Below, in pieces: positions 7,636-13,738 of a stretch of 15,427 nt of DNA. Where the stretch lies: contig JAWWBN010000070.1 of assembly GCA_033720955.1 (NCBI GenBank), positions 1 through 15,427 of the forward strand, read 5' to 3'. The stretch is from JAWWBN01 sp033720955. GTDB taxonomy: Bacteria; Acidobacteriota; Thermoanaerobaculia; Multivoradales; JAHEKO01. A program made the translations under genes and the position numbers. The notes under the pieces are model-generated. The model made no database searches, had not been told where the DNA came from, and saw only the letters and a list, made by a program, of their open reading frames with translations. Numbering within the stretch: the first letter of the stretch is position 1; every line of letters begins with the position of its first letter.

Positions 7636-8143
7636 GGCGCACGCCCGCTCGCAGCGCGTCGGCCAGGATCGCGTTGCGGATCCTCTGTCCCATCGCCGCC
7701 AGGTTCCAGCCGATCCAGGCGCGGGTCAGCTCGCCCGGAAGCCAGTTGGTGGTCCAGCGTCCCCGCACCTCGAGCCGCAGCCGGCAGCCGCCCGCCGGCC
7801 GGGACGCGTCGTCCAGCGCTACCACGAAGACGTGCGGAAAGGCGCGCCGGCGCCGGCCGCGGGCCAGATCGCTGAAGACGTAGCTCCGCCCCTCCCTCCA
7901 GAGCAGGATCCGCCCGCGTCGGGCGATGGTCCAGGGACCGATCCGGTGGGGCAGGTCGAACTCGAGACCGGCGGCGGGAGGCCGACCATCGAGGTCGGCG
8001 GAGCGGTGGAAGTGGTCCAGACAGACGATCCGCTCGAAGTGGCAGAGGGTCCTCCACGCCGCGCTCCGGGGCAGGGGCAGGTGCGCGCGCCAGTTGGCGC
8101 GCACCCGGCCTCGGGAATCGAGACGTACCCCGAGACGGGTCAC
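7565..8143 (-). CDS. SRPBCC/START-like domain protein, soluble
   Basis: This 192-residue protein has the alternating strand pattern and late amphipathic helix of the SRPBCC (Bet v 1/START) hydrophobic-pocket fold. LPLPRSAAWRTLCHFERI (about 22-39) is the first strand and helix. FPHVFVVALDD (102-112) and CRLRLEVRGRW (120-130) are the late strands, followed by a long C-terminal helix, WIGWNLAAMGQRIRNAIL (143-160). The assignment is by pattern, not strong identity. GTG 8143 overlaps the stop of the preceding membrane SRPBCC gene as GTGA, so translation is probably coupled. Residues after about 170 become low-complexity (A-P-A-P-A-P-P-P-C) and run 71 bases antisense into the end of the 7323-7635 remnant, which suggests the original stop was lost. 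It is the last gene of the TetR operon. No catalytic residues can be named. Confidence 0.7.
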   Translation of the reverse strand: MTRLGVRLDSRGRVRANWRAHLPLPRSAAWRTLCHFERIVCLDHFHRSADLDGRPPAAGLEFDLPHRIGPWTIARRGRILLWREGRSYVFSDLARGRRRRAFPHVFVVALDDASRPAGGCRLRLEVRGRWTTNWLPGELTRAWIGWNLAAMGQRIRNAILADALRAGVRLSRGEAGCSADRSAAPAPAPPPC

Positions 8144-9102
8144 GGCGCCGCGGTCACTGCGGTCAGGAGGTGGGGGGGCGCCGGCTCCCGCCGCTCCATT
8201 CCGTCGAGGACGTGGCCGTGGAGGGCGTGGGCGACGGCCCGCTCGAAGGGGCGCCAGACCGGGCGCGCCTGGAGAAGCGGCCGGTAGGTCGTGGTGAGGA
8301 TCACCGCGGTCGAGCCGTCCGGAAGCTCCTCGAAGCGGAAGCTCCCCGCGAGGAGCTCGGCCGAGCGGTCCTCGATGCCGCGCTGCTCGATGACGTCGAA
8401 GACGAGCTCTTCGTCGCGCCGGTAGCGGGTGATCCGCTTGCGCAGGTGCCCGGTGGTGTAGATGCACCGCTTGACGTCGCCCACGCCCGTGACGCGCCCC
8501 TCGGTGCGCACCGGGTGGGGCACACCGATCCGGGCCAGGAGCGGCGGGTCGAACGGCACCTCCTCGTAGAAGAGAATCCGGTCCCAGGCCTCCGACGGCG
8601 TCACGGGGAGGACGCGCCGGGTGGAGACGCTCTCCGGCTCGAAGGGCGGGGTGAGGGCGGCTTCCGCCGTCATGCCGGCCGCGACCACCGCGAAGAGGAT
8701 CACCGGCACCGCCGACGGGGCCGCACCGTAGCGGCGCTGCAGACGGCGCTCCATCGAGCGGCCGAGGATGGCCCCGATCGCCATCGGCAGGATCAAGACC
8801 GTAGCCAGGATCGCCGTGCAGACGATTCCGGCCCAGCCGAAGATCAGGGCACTCGCGCCGACCACGACGATCACGACGCCGACCAGGACCAGGAGGAGGC
8901 GCCGGTCGCAGTCGAGCGACCAGCCCAGAGCGAAGCCGCCGGTGAACGGAAGCCCGAACACCAGGAAGTAGCCGAAGAGGTTCCACTCACCGGCGATGGC
9001 GAGCAGCAGGGTCACGGTGGCGGTGACCAGAAAGAACCGCAGCGGCGCCCGGCCGCTGCGAAGACGGGGCGGGGGAGGGTACTCAGCCGGAGGTGCGGAC
9101 AT
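8140..9102 (-). CDS. Membrane-anchored SRPBCC/START-like protein
   Basis: This 320-residue protein has an N-terminal membrane half and a C-terminal SRPBCC-like half. Hydrophobic segments lie at about 21-37, 41-62, 68-89, 90-112 and 131-150. The soluble part begins near 155 with RRVLPVTPSEAWDRILFYEE, the typical first strand plus helix of ligand-pocket domains. It continues through RITRYRRDEELVFDVIEQ and GSFRFEELPDG, then STAVILTTTYRP, and ends with a helix at about 283-305. The pattern is that of polyketide-cyclase-type SRPBCC proteins, but no specific family is recognised. ATG 9102 lies inside the tetR 3' end (20-base overlap) and has one of the best Shine-Dalgarno sequences in the window. 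Its stop overlaps the next start by four bases. Co-expression with tetR and the second SRPBCC gene is strongly indicated; the ligand is unknown. Confidence 0.8.
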   Translation of the reverse strand: MSAPPAEYPPPPRLRSGRAPLRFFLVTATVTLLLAIAGEWNLFGYFLVFGLPFTGGFALGWSLDCDRRLLLVLVGVVIVVVGASALIFGWAGIVCTAILATVLILPMAIGAILGRSMERRLQRRYGAAPSAVPVILFAVVAAGMTAEAALTPPFEPESVSTRRVLPVTPSEAWDRILFYEEVPFDPPLLARIGVPHPVRTEGRVTGVGDVKRCIYTTGHLRKRITRYRRDEELVFDVIEQRGIEDRSAELLAGSFRFEELPDGSTAVILTTTYRPLLQARPVWRPFERAVAHALHGHVLDGMERREPAPPHLLTAVTAAP

Positions 9103-9805
9103 CGGCGGTCTCCTTCGAGAGAGCTTCGGTTTCGGGCTCCAGCTCCTCGAGCTCGCGGAGAAGCTCGAGCGCCGCCCGGGTGAGAGGACGCATCGGAGGC
9201 AGGTTGGCGATCCGCACGAGCCGCGCGACGATCTCCACCGTGCGCTGCGCGAGCCGGTAGCTGCGGCGCATGCCCGGCGAGCGGTCGTGGATCCAGAAGA
9301 GGATGACGCCCATGTGGTAGCTCCACAGCAGGTCGGGGAGCTTCCGCGCCAGGGGCCCGCGGAGATCGAGGTCGGATCCCTCCACCACCCTTCGGAACAG
9401 CTCGGTCGCCTGGCGCCGGGTCGGTTGCGAGTCGTCGCTGAAGGGGTTGAGGGGGCTCTCCGGATCGGCGGCGGTCTTGAAGAGCACGCCGGAGAAGCGG
9501 TGGTAGGGCGCGATGGTGTCCAGCTTGGCCTCGAGCACCCCGGCCAGACGGCGCTCGAAGCGGGTCTCGCTGGCGAGCACGTCCTCGCAGGCGGCCAGGT
9601 GCTCCTGGTGGGTGCGGGCGTAGAAGGCCTGCACCAGGTGCCCCTTCGAAGGGAAGTAGTAGTAGGCGCTCCCCACAGAGGTGCCGGCCCGGCGGGCGAT
9701 CCTCCGCATGGTGGTCCCCTCGTAGCCGCGCTCGCGCAGCAGCTCCAGCGCGGCGTCGAGGATCCGCCCCCGGGTGCGCTCGGCCTTGGCGGTCTTGGGC
9801 TTCAT
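9083..9805 (-). CDS. TetR/AcrR family transcriptional regulator
   Basis: This 240-residue regulator has a clear N-terminal TetR DNA-binding domain. RTRGRILDAALELLRERGY (10-28) is helix 1, TTMRRIARRAGTSVGSAYYYF (31-51) is the helix-turn-helix, and the following PSKGHLVQAFYA completes the domain. The remaining ~180 residues form the ligand/dimer domain, with no recognised subfamily; the end is a Glu/Leu-rich helix (ELLRELEELEPE). ATG 9805 is fixed because an in-frame TAA lies at 9836-9838, no start codon lies between, and the next Met is inside the HTH. There is no Shine-Dalgarno sequence: the 15 bases before the ATG are occupied by a dyad. The promoter and two dyads directly upstream indicate autoregulation. 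It is the first gene of an operon with two SRPBCC genes, so the effector is probably related to whatever they bind (inference). Confidence 0.92.
   Translation of the reverse strand: MKPKTAKAERTRGRILDAALELLRERGYEGTTMRRIARRAGTSVGSAYYYFPSKGHLVQAFYARTHQEHLAACEDVLASETRFERRLAGVLEAKLDTIAPYHRFSGVLFKTAADPESPLNPFSDDSQPTRRQATELFRRVVEGSDLDLRGPLARKLPDLLWSYHMGVILFWIHDRSPGMRRSYRLAQRTVEIVARLVRIANLPPMRPLTRAALELLRELEELEPETEALSKETADVRTSG
9110..9115 (-). promoter_or_regulatory. Strong ribosome binding site of the membrane SRPBCC gene
   Basis: The minus strand reads AAGGAG seven bases before ATG 9102, inside the last codons of tetR. It supports the ATG 9102 start and independent initiation despite the overlap. 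It contrasts with tetR itself, which has no Shine-Dalgarno sequence. Confidence 0.75.
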
Positions 9806-9820
9806 TTGAACTTGTTCAAA
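9805..9820. promoter_or_regulatory. Operator-like dyad 1 at the tetR start
   Basis: TTTGAAC-TT-GTTCAAA is a perfect 7-base inverted repeat with a 2-base spacer. It is AT-rich in a GC-rich background and abuts the tetR start codon, sharing base 9805. Half-site and spacing suit a TetR dimer, presumably TetR itself. Binding here would block the predicted transcript leader and the ribosome site. Confidence 0.65.
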
Positions 9821-9835
9821 ATGAACGCGTTTAAA
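9820..9835. promoter_or_regulatory. Operator-like dyad 2 overlapping the tetR -10
   Basis: AATGAAC-GC-GTTTAAA has the same TGAAC-NN-GTT(C/T)A core and spacing as dyad 1, with its centre 15 bases upstream. It overlaps half of the predicted -10 hexamer. Two near-identical tandem dyads imply cooperative binding of two dimers. It is less perfect than dyad 1. Confidence 0.55.
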
Positions 9836-9861
9836 TTACCGCCTGCGCGACCCCCTGTCAA
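9833..9861 (-). promoter_or_regulatory. Sigma70-type promoter of the tetR-SRPBCC operon
   Basis: On the minus strand a perfect TTGACA (9861-9856) is followed after exactly 17 bases by TAATTT (9838-9833). Transcription should start around 9826, giving a leader of about 20 bases. Both dyads lie between the -10 and the start codon, a typical repression layout. This is the best promoter match I see in the window. Confidence 0.7.
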
Positions 9862-9875
9862 GCGCGGCTGGTGGA

Positions 9876-11843
9876 TCAGCCCGCCGTCGCGCCGGCCGCC
9901 GCCAGCAGCGCCGCCAGCGCGTCGGGGTTCTTGAGGGTCCCCGGGTTGACCGCCTCCTGGGCCGGCACGCCGTTCAGGATCTTCTTGACCGGCACCTCCA
10001 GCTTCTTGCCGGAGAGGGTGACGGGCACTTCCGGGATGGCGCGGATCTCGTCGGGCACGTGCCGGGGCGAGAGGCTCGCCCGCAGAGTGCGGCGGATCTC
10101 CGCGACCAGCCTGTCGTCCAGGGTGGCGCCCGCGGCGGGCACCACGAAGAGCCACAGCTTTCCCTCCTCGCCCAGGCCGCCGGTGTCCACCACCACGCTG
10201 TCGCCGACCCCGTCCAGCTCGTGCAGGACGCGGTAGAACTCGCTGGTCCCCATCCGCACCCCGCCGCGGTTGAGGGTGGAGTCGGAGCGGCCGTAGATGA
10301 CGGCGCCGCCGTGCCTGCGCATCTCGATCCAATCGCCGTGCCGCCACACCCCGGGGAAGGTGTCGAAGTAGCTCTCCCGGTACCGCTCGCCGGAGGGGTC
10401 CCCCCAGAAGAAGAGCGGCATGGAGGGCATCGGCTCGGTGAGCACCAGCTCCCCCACCTCGTCCACCACCGGCCGGCCGGTCGCGTCGTAGGCCTCGACC
10501 CGGGCCCCCAGGGAGGCGCACTGGATCTCTCCGGCGCGCACCGGCAGCAACGGGCAGGGGCCGACGAAGCCCGTGCACAGGTCGGTGCCCCCGGAGAGCG
10601 ACCCCACCCAGACCTCCTCGCCCACCGCCTCGGACACCCAGACGAAGCCCTCGGCGGGCAGCGGCGCGCCCGTGGAGCCCACGCCGCGCAGCCCTCCGAG
10701 GTCGAGATCGCGACCCGGGGCGAGCCCCGCCCGTCGGCAGGCCATCAGAAAGGGGGCGCTGGCGCCGAAGTAGGTCACCCCCTCCTGTGCGGCCATCCGC
10801 CAGAGCGCCGAGAGGTCGGGGTGGCCCGGCGAGCCGTCGTAGAGGACCGCCGTGGCGCCCACCAGGAGGCCGCCCACGAGGTAGTTCCACATCATCCAGC
10901 CGGTGGTGGAGAACCAGAAGAACCGATCGCCCGGCCCCAGGTCCGTATGGAGGCCGATCTGCTTGAGGTGCTCGAGCACGATGCCCCCGTGGCCGTGGAC
11001 GATCGCCTTGGGCAGGCCGGTGGTGCCGGAGGAGTAGAGGATCCACAGCGGATGGTCGAAGGGCACCGGCTCGAAGAGGAGCTCTCCCGGCCGGGAGCCC
11101 AGCTCCGCCCACGACAGCGCGCCGGGCAGCGAGGGCTCCTCGGCCACCCAGGGCAGGACCACGGTGCGCTCGAGGGTCGGCAGCTCGGCGGCGATCCGCG
11201 CCAGGGCGTCGCGGCGGTCGTAGTCGCGGCCGCCGTAGCGGTAGCCGTCCACCCCGAGCAGCACCTTGGGCTCGATCTGGCGGAAGCGGTCCAGCACCGC
11301 CTCGACGCCGAACTCGGGCGGGCAGCTCGACCAGGTCGCCCCCAGGCTCGCCGTCGCCAGGAGACCCACCACCGCCTCGGGGGTGTTGCTGGCGAAGGCG
11401 GCGACGCGGTCGCCGGGGCCCACCCCCAGACGGGCGAGACCGCCGCGAGCGGCGGCCACCCGGCGGCGGAGCTCGTCGCGGGAGAGCTCCACTCGCTCGT
11501 CGCCTTCGCGGCGGGAGATCAACGCCGGGCCCTCGGTCTCGGGGCGCAGCACCTCCTCGGCGTAGTTGAGCCGCGCCCCCTCGAACCAGCGCGCGCCGGG
11601 CATCCGGCGGGCGTCGAGGATCCGCGCCGGCGGGGCGTGGAAGCCGACCCCGAAGTACCCGGCCAGCGACTCCCAGAAGGGCTCGATCTCGGTCACCGAC
11701 CACCGCCAGAGGTCGGGGTAGCCCTCGAATTCCCGCCCCCGGCGCGCCAGCCACGCGAGGTAGTCGGTCATCCGGCAGCCGTCCACGAGCTCGCGGGGCG
11801 GGCGCCAGAGAACGGCGCCGTCGGGGGGCGCGGGCCCGCTCAC
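9876..11843 (-). CDS. aacS: Acetoacetyl-CoA synthetase (acetoacetate-CoA ligase)
   Basis: This 655-residue cytosolic ligase should activate acetoacetate with ATP and CoA, feeding ketone bodies or PHB breakdown products into acyl-CoA metabolism. It belongs to the ANL adenylating superfamily. The ATP loop is ILYSSGTTGLPKAIVHGHGG (268-287). FSTTGWMMWNYLVGG (311-325), GSLSGGTDLCTGF (414-426) and IYGRSDSTLNRGGVRMGTSE (516-535) are diagnostic of acetoacetate ligases rather than acetyl-CoA synthetases. The adenylation lysine is in TLSGKKLEVPVKKIL (K613). Length is as expected. GTG 11843 is preferred to ATG 11771 because the family N terminus (VLWRPP...MTDYLAWL) precedes that Met. No clear Shine-Dalgarno sequence is seen. 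It lies 66 bases after asnB but appears to have its own promoter and dyad there; tetR follows 70 bases downstream. Confidence 0.95.
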   Translation of the reverse strand: MSGPAPPDGAVLWRPPRELVDGCRMTDYLAWLARRGREFEGYPDLWRWSVTEIEPFWESLAGYFGVGFHAPPARILDARRMPGARWFEGARLNYAEEVLRPETEGPALISRREGDERVELSRDELRRRVAAARGGLARLGVGPGDRVAAFASNTPEAVVGLLATASLGATWSSCPPEFGVEAVLDRFRQIEPKVLLGVDGYRYGGRDYDRRDALARIAAELPTLERTVVLPWVAEEPSLPGALSWAELGSRPGELLFEPVPFDHPLWILYSSGTTGLPKAIVHGHGGIVLEHLKQIGLHTDLGPGDRFFWFSTTGWMMWNYLVGGLLVGATAVLYDGSPGHPDLSALWRMAAQEGVTYFGASAPFLMACRRAGLAPGRDLDLGGLRGVGSTGAPLPAEGFVWVSEAVGEEVWVGSLSGGTDLCTGFVGPCPLLPVRAGEIQCASLGARVEAYDATGRPVVDEVGELVLTEPMPSMPLFFWGDPSGERYRESYFDTFPGVWRHGDWIEMRRHGGAVIYGRSDSTLNRGGVRMGTSEFYRVLHELDGVGDSVVVDTGGLGEEGKLWLFVVPAAGATLDDRLVAEIRRTLRASLSPRHVPDEIRAIPEVPVTLSGKKLEVPVKKILNGVPAQEAVNPGTLKNPDALAALLAAAGATAG

Positions 11844-11870
11844 GCGCCGGCCCGCCGGCGGCTCGTCGGG

Positions 11871-11887
11871 GCGGTGAAGATCACCGC
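11871..11887. promoter_or_regulatory. Operator-like dyad / hairpin upstream of aacS
   Basis: GCGGTGA-NNN-TCACCGC is a perfect 7-base inverted repeat with a 3-base centre in the asnB-aacS gap. It overlaps the transcript start predicted from the -10 at 11891-11896, which suits an operator for aacS. As RNA it would form a tight hairpin, but no T run follows, so an intrinsic terminator is unlikely. Its sequence differs from the tetR dyads, so a different regulator is implied. Confidence 0.45.
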
Positions 11888-11890
11888 TTC

Positions 11891-11899
11891 ATGTTAGCA
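11891..11899 (-). promoter_or_regulatory. Candidate extended -10 promoter of aacS
   Basis: The minus strand reads TGCTAACAT, fitting the extended -10 pattern TGnTAnnnT (-10 hexamer TAACAT). No convincing -35 is present, as is common for extended -10 promoters. The predicted start is near 11884, inside the dyad at 11871-11887, leaving a leader of about 40 bases. Confidence 0.4.
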
Positions 11900-11909
11900 A
11901 CCGCCGGCC

Positions 11910-13661
11910 TCACCAGCCGGCGCCGCTGGCGGTCAGCCACCGGTCCAGAGAGAGCAGGGTCCAGGTCTGCTCGTTGGTCAGCGCGGGCCGCCGCGGCCGG
12001 CGGATCACCCGCGCGTCGGCCAACCGGTCCAGGGCGCCGTCGAGCAGGCCGCGCCGCTTTCTCACCCAGGTCTTGAAGGGCAGGTTGAAGCCCCTCTTGG
12101 GGCGGTCGAAGAAGCCCTCCGGGATGCGCGGCTCCATGAGCCGGCGCACGATGACCTTGCCGCGGCCCCGCTCGACGTCGTGGAGCAGGGAGGGGTCGAG
12201 GGCGAGGGTGAGCTCCACCAGCCGGTGGTCGAGAAGTGGCGGGCGCACTTCGAGCGAGTGGGCCATGCTGGCCCGGTCCACCTTGGTGAGGAGCTGGCCG
12301 GGCAGATAGGTGTGGAGATCGGCCCACTGCATCCGCTTGACGGGCGGCAGCTCCTCGCGCCAGTGGCGTCGGAAGTGCCAGAGGTCGTCGTAGCCGTCGA
12401 GCTCGAGGGCCGGACCCAGGAGGGCGCGCCGCTGCACGCCGGTGAAGGGTCCCAGGAAGGCGCCGTAGCGCTCCAGGCCTCGCGAGGTGCGCCTCTGGGC
12501 CGAGCGGGCGCCGCTGGCGAAGGGCGGCGCCAGGGCCGCCATCCACCGCAACAGGAGGGTGGAGCGGTCGGTGATCCACTTGGAGTACCACTGGTAGCCG
12601 CAGAAGATCTCGTCGCCCCCCTCGCCGGAGAGAGCCACCGTGACATGACGGCGGGCGAGCCGCGAGACCAGGTAGGTGGCCCAGGCCCCCGTGTCGCCGA
12701 AGGGCTCGCCGAAGATCCGCGGGATGGTGTCGAGGGCCTCGTCCAGGTCCACCGCGCCGGCGGTGGCCTCCTGATGCCGGGTGCCGAAGTGCTCGGCGAT
12801 GCGGCGGGCGTGGACGGACTCGTCGCGTCGCTTCACGTCGGTCCCCAGGGTGAAGGTGCGCGGCCGGTCCAGGTGGGCGACGATGGTGGTGGAGTCGATG
12901 CCTCCGGAGAGGAAGACCGCCACCGGCACGTCGGAGACGGTGTGCTCGGGGACCGCCTGCGCCAGCAGCTCTCCCAGCTCCTCGATCGCCGCGTCCGGGT
13001 CGACGACAGGCGGCCGGCTCGCCGGCTCCCACCACCGCCGGACCTCCAGGCGGCCGCTCTGCCAGGTCAGGCAGTGGGCCGGAGGCAGCTTGCGGATGCC
13101 CTGGTAGATCGTCTTGGGCTCGGGGACGTACTTGTAGGTGAAGTAGTCGCGCAGGGCGGTGCGGTCGACGGGGGGACGCCCCAGCTCCAGCAGCGGTCGG
13201 ATCTCGGAGGCGAAGGCGAGCCCTCCTCCGGGGAGCTCCCGGTAGAGCAGCGGCTTGATGCCCAGCCGGTCGCGGGCGGCGAAGAGCCGTCGCTCCCGCC
13301 GGTCCCAGATCGCCAAGGCGAACATCCCGCGCAGCCGGTGGAGACACCCCGGCCCCTCGTGGGCGAGAAGGTGGAGCAGCACCTCGGTGTCGCTGTCGGA
13401 GAGGAAGGGGCCCGGCAGAGAGCGGCGCAGCTCGCGGAAGTTGTAGATCTCGCCGTTGTAGGTGAGGACGTGGGGCCCGAGCTCCATCGGCTGGCGGCCC
13501 GCCGTCGAGAGATCGAGGATCGACAGCCGGGTGTGGCCGATCTCGGCGCCGTCGCCGCGCCAGACCCCGCGGTCGTCGGGGCCGCGGTGGGCGAGGTCGT
13601 CGGTCATCTGCTCCAGCGGCGCCGGCTCCGGGGCCCCGACGATGCCGACGATGCCGCACAT
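11910..13661 (-). CDS. asnB: Asparagine synthetase (glutamine-hydrolysing) family amidotransferase
   Basis: This 583-residue class II glutamine amidotransferase probably makes asparagine, or amidates an envelope precursor. After Met removal Cys2 (MCGIVGIVG) is the N-terminal nucleophile of the glutaminase domain. AHRGPDDRG (24-32), RLSILDLS (45-52), TYNGEIYNFRELR (67-79) and SDSDTEV (88-94) complete that domain. The synthetase domain has the ATP pyrophosphatase loop VFLSGGIDSTT (249-259), LSGEGGDEIFCGY (344-356) and KVDRASMAHSLEVRPPLLDH. The start is ATG 13661 because the Cys must be residue 2; an open frame continues 38 codons upstream but would bury it. GAGG lies five bases before the ATG. 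Length and sequence type resemble AsnB homologues found near polysaccharide genes, so a role other than free asparagine synthesis is possible. It is divergent from the acyltransferase. Confidence 0.9.
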   Translation of the reverse strand: MCGIVGIVGAPEPAPLEQMTDDLAHRGPDDRGVWRGDGAEIGHTRLSILDLSTAGRQPMELGPHVLTYNGEIYNFRELRRSLPGPFLSDSDTEVLLHLLAHEGPGCLHRLRGMFALAIWDRRERRLFAARDRLGIKPLLYRELPGGGLAFASEIRPLLELGRPPVDRTALRDYFTYKYVPEPKTIYQGIRKLPPAHCLTWQSGRLEVRRWWEPASRPPVVDPDAAIEELGELLAQAVPEHTVSDVPVAVFLSGGIDSTTIVAHLDRPRTFTLGTDVKRRDESVHARRIAEHFGTRHQEATAGAVDLDEALDTIPRIFGEPFGDTGAWATYLVSRLARRHVTVALSGEGGDEIFCGYQWYSKWITDRSTLLLRWMAALAPPFASGARSAQRRTSRGLERYGAFLGPFTGVQRRALLGPALELDGYDDLWHFRRHWREELPPVKRMQWADLHTYLPGQLLTKVDRASMAHSLEVRPPLLDHRLVELTLALDPSLLHDVERGRGKVIVRRLMEPRIPEGFFDRPKRGFNLPFKTWVRKRRGLLDGALDRLADARVIRRPRRPALTNEQTWTLLSLDRWLTASGAGW

Positions 13662-13685
13662 GGTGCCTCGAGGACCTCGGGCTGG

Positions 13686-13715
13686 AGTGTAGTGACTCCG
13701 GGTCGGGCTTGCCCA
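13686..13715 (-). promoter_or_regulatory. Candidate asnB promoter
   Basis: On the minus strand TGGGCA (13715-13710, four matches to TTGACA) precedes TACACT (13691-13686) by 18 bases. The start would be near 13680, giving a leader of about 20 bases that includes the GAGG ribosome site. The -10 is good and the -35 is moderate. It also overlaps a 5-base inverted repeat, GGAGT-N6-ACTCC, at 13684-13699, a possible operator. Confidence 0.45.
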
Positions 13716-13726
13716 GCCGCCGACGG

Positions 13727-13732
13727 TAGACT
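13727..13732 (+). promoter_or_regulatory. Candidate -10 for a leaderless acyltransferase mRNA
   Basis: TAGACT fits TAnnnT and ends six bases before GTG 13739, the distance at which transcription would begin at the start codon itself. No Shine-Dalgarno sequence precedes the GTG. No clear -35 is seen at 16-18 bases, so the call rests on position and the TAnnnT pattern. Confidence 0.35.
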
Positions 13733-13738
13733 GGCCGG

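Noticed and set aside
9802..11754. Long minus-strand frame overlapping aacS
   Set aside because: Arg/Gly/Pro-rich shadow of aacS. It ends in the AT-rich operator region only because stops are rare in GC-rich DNA.
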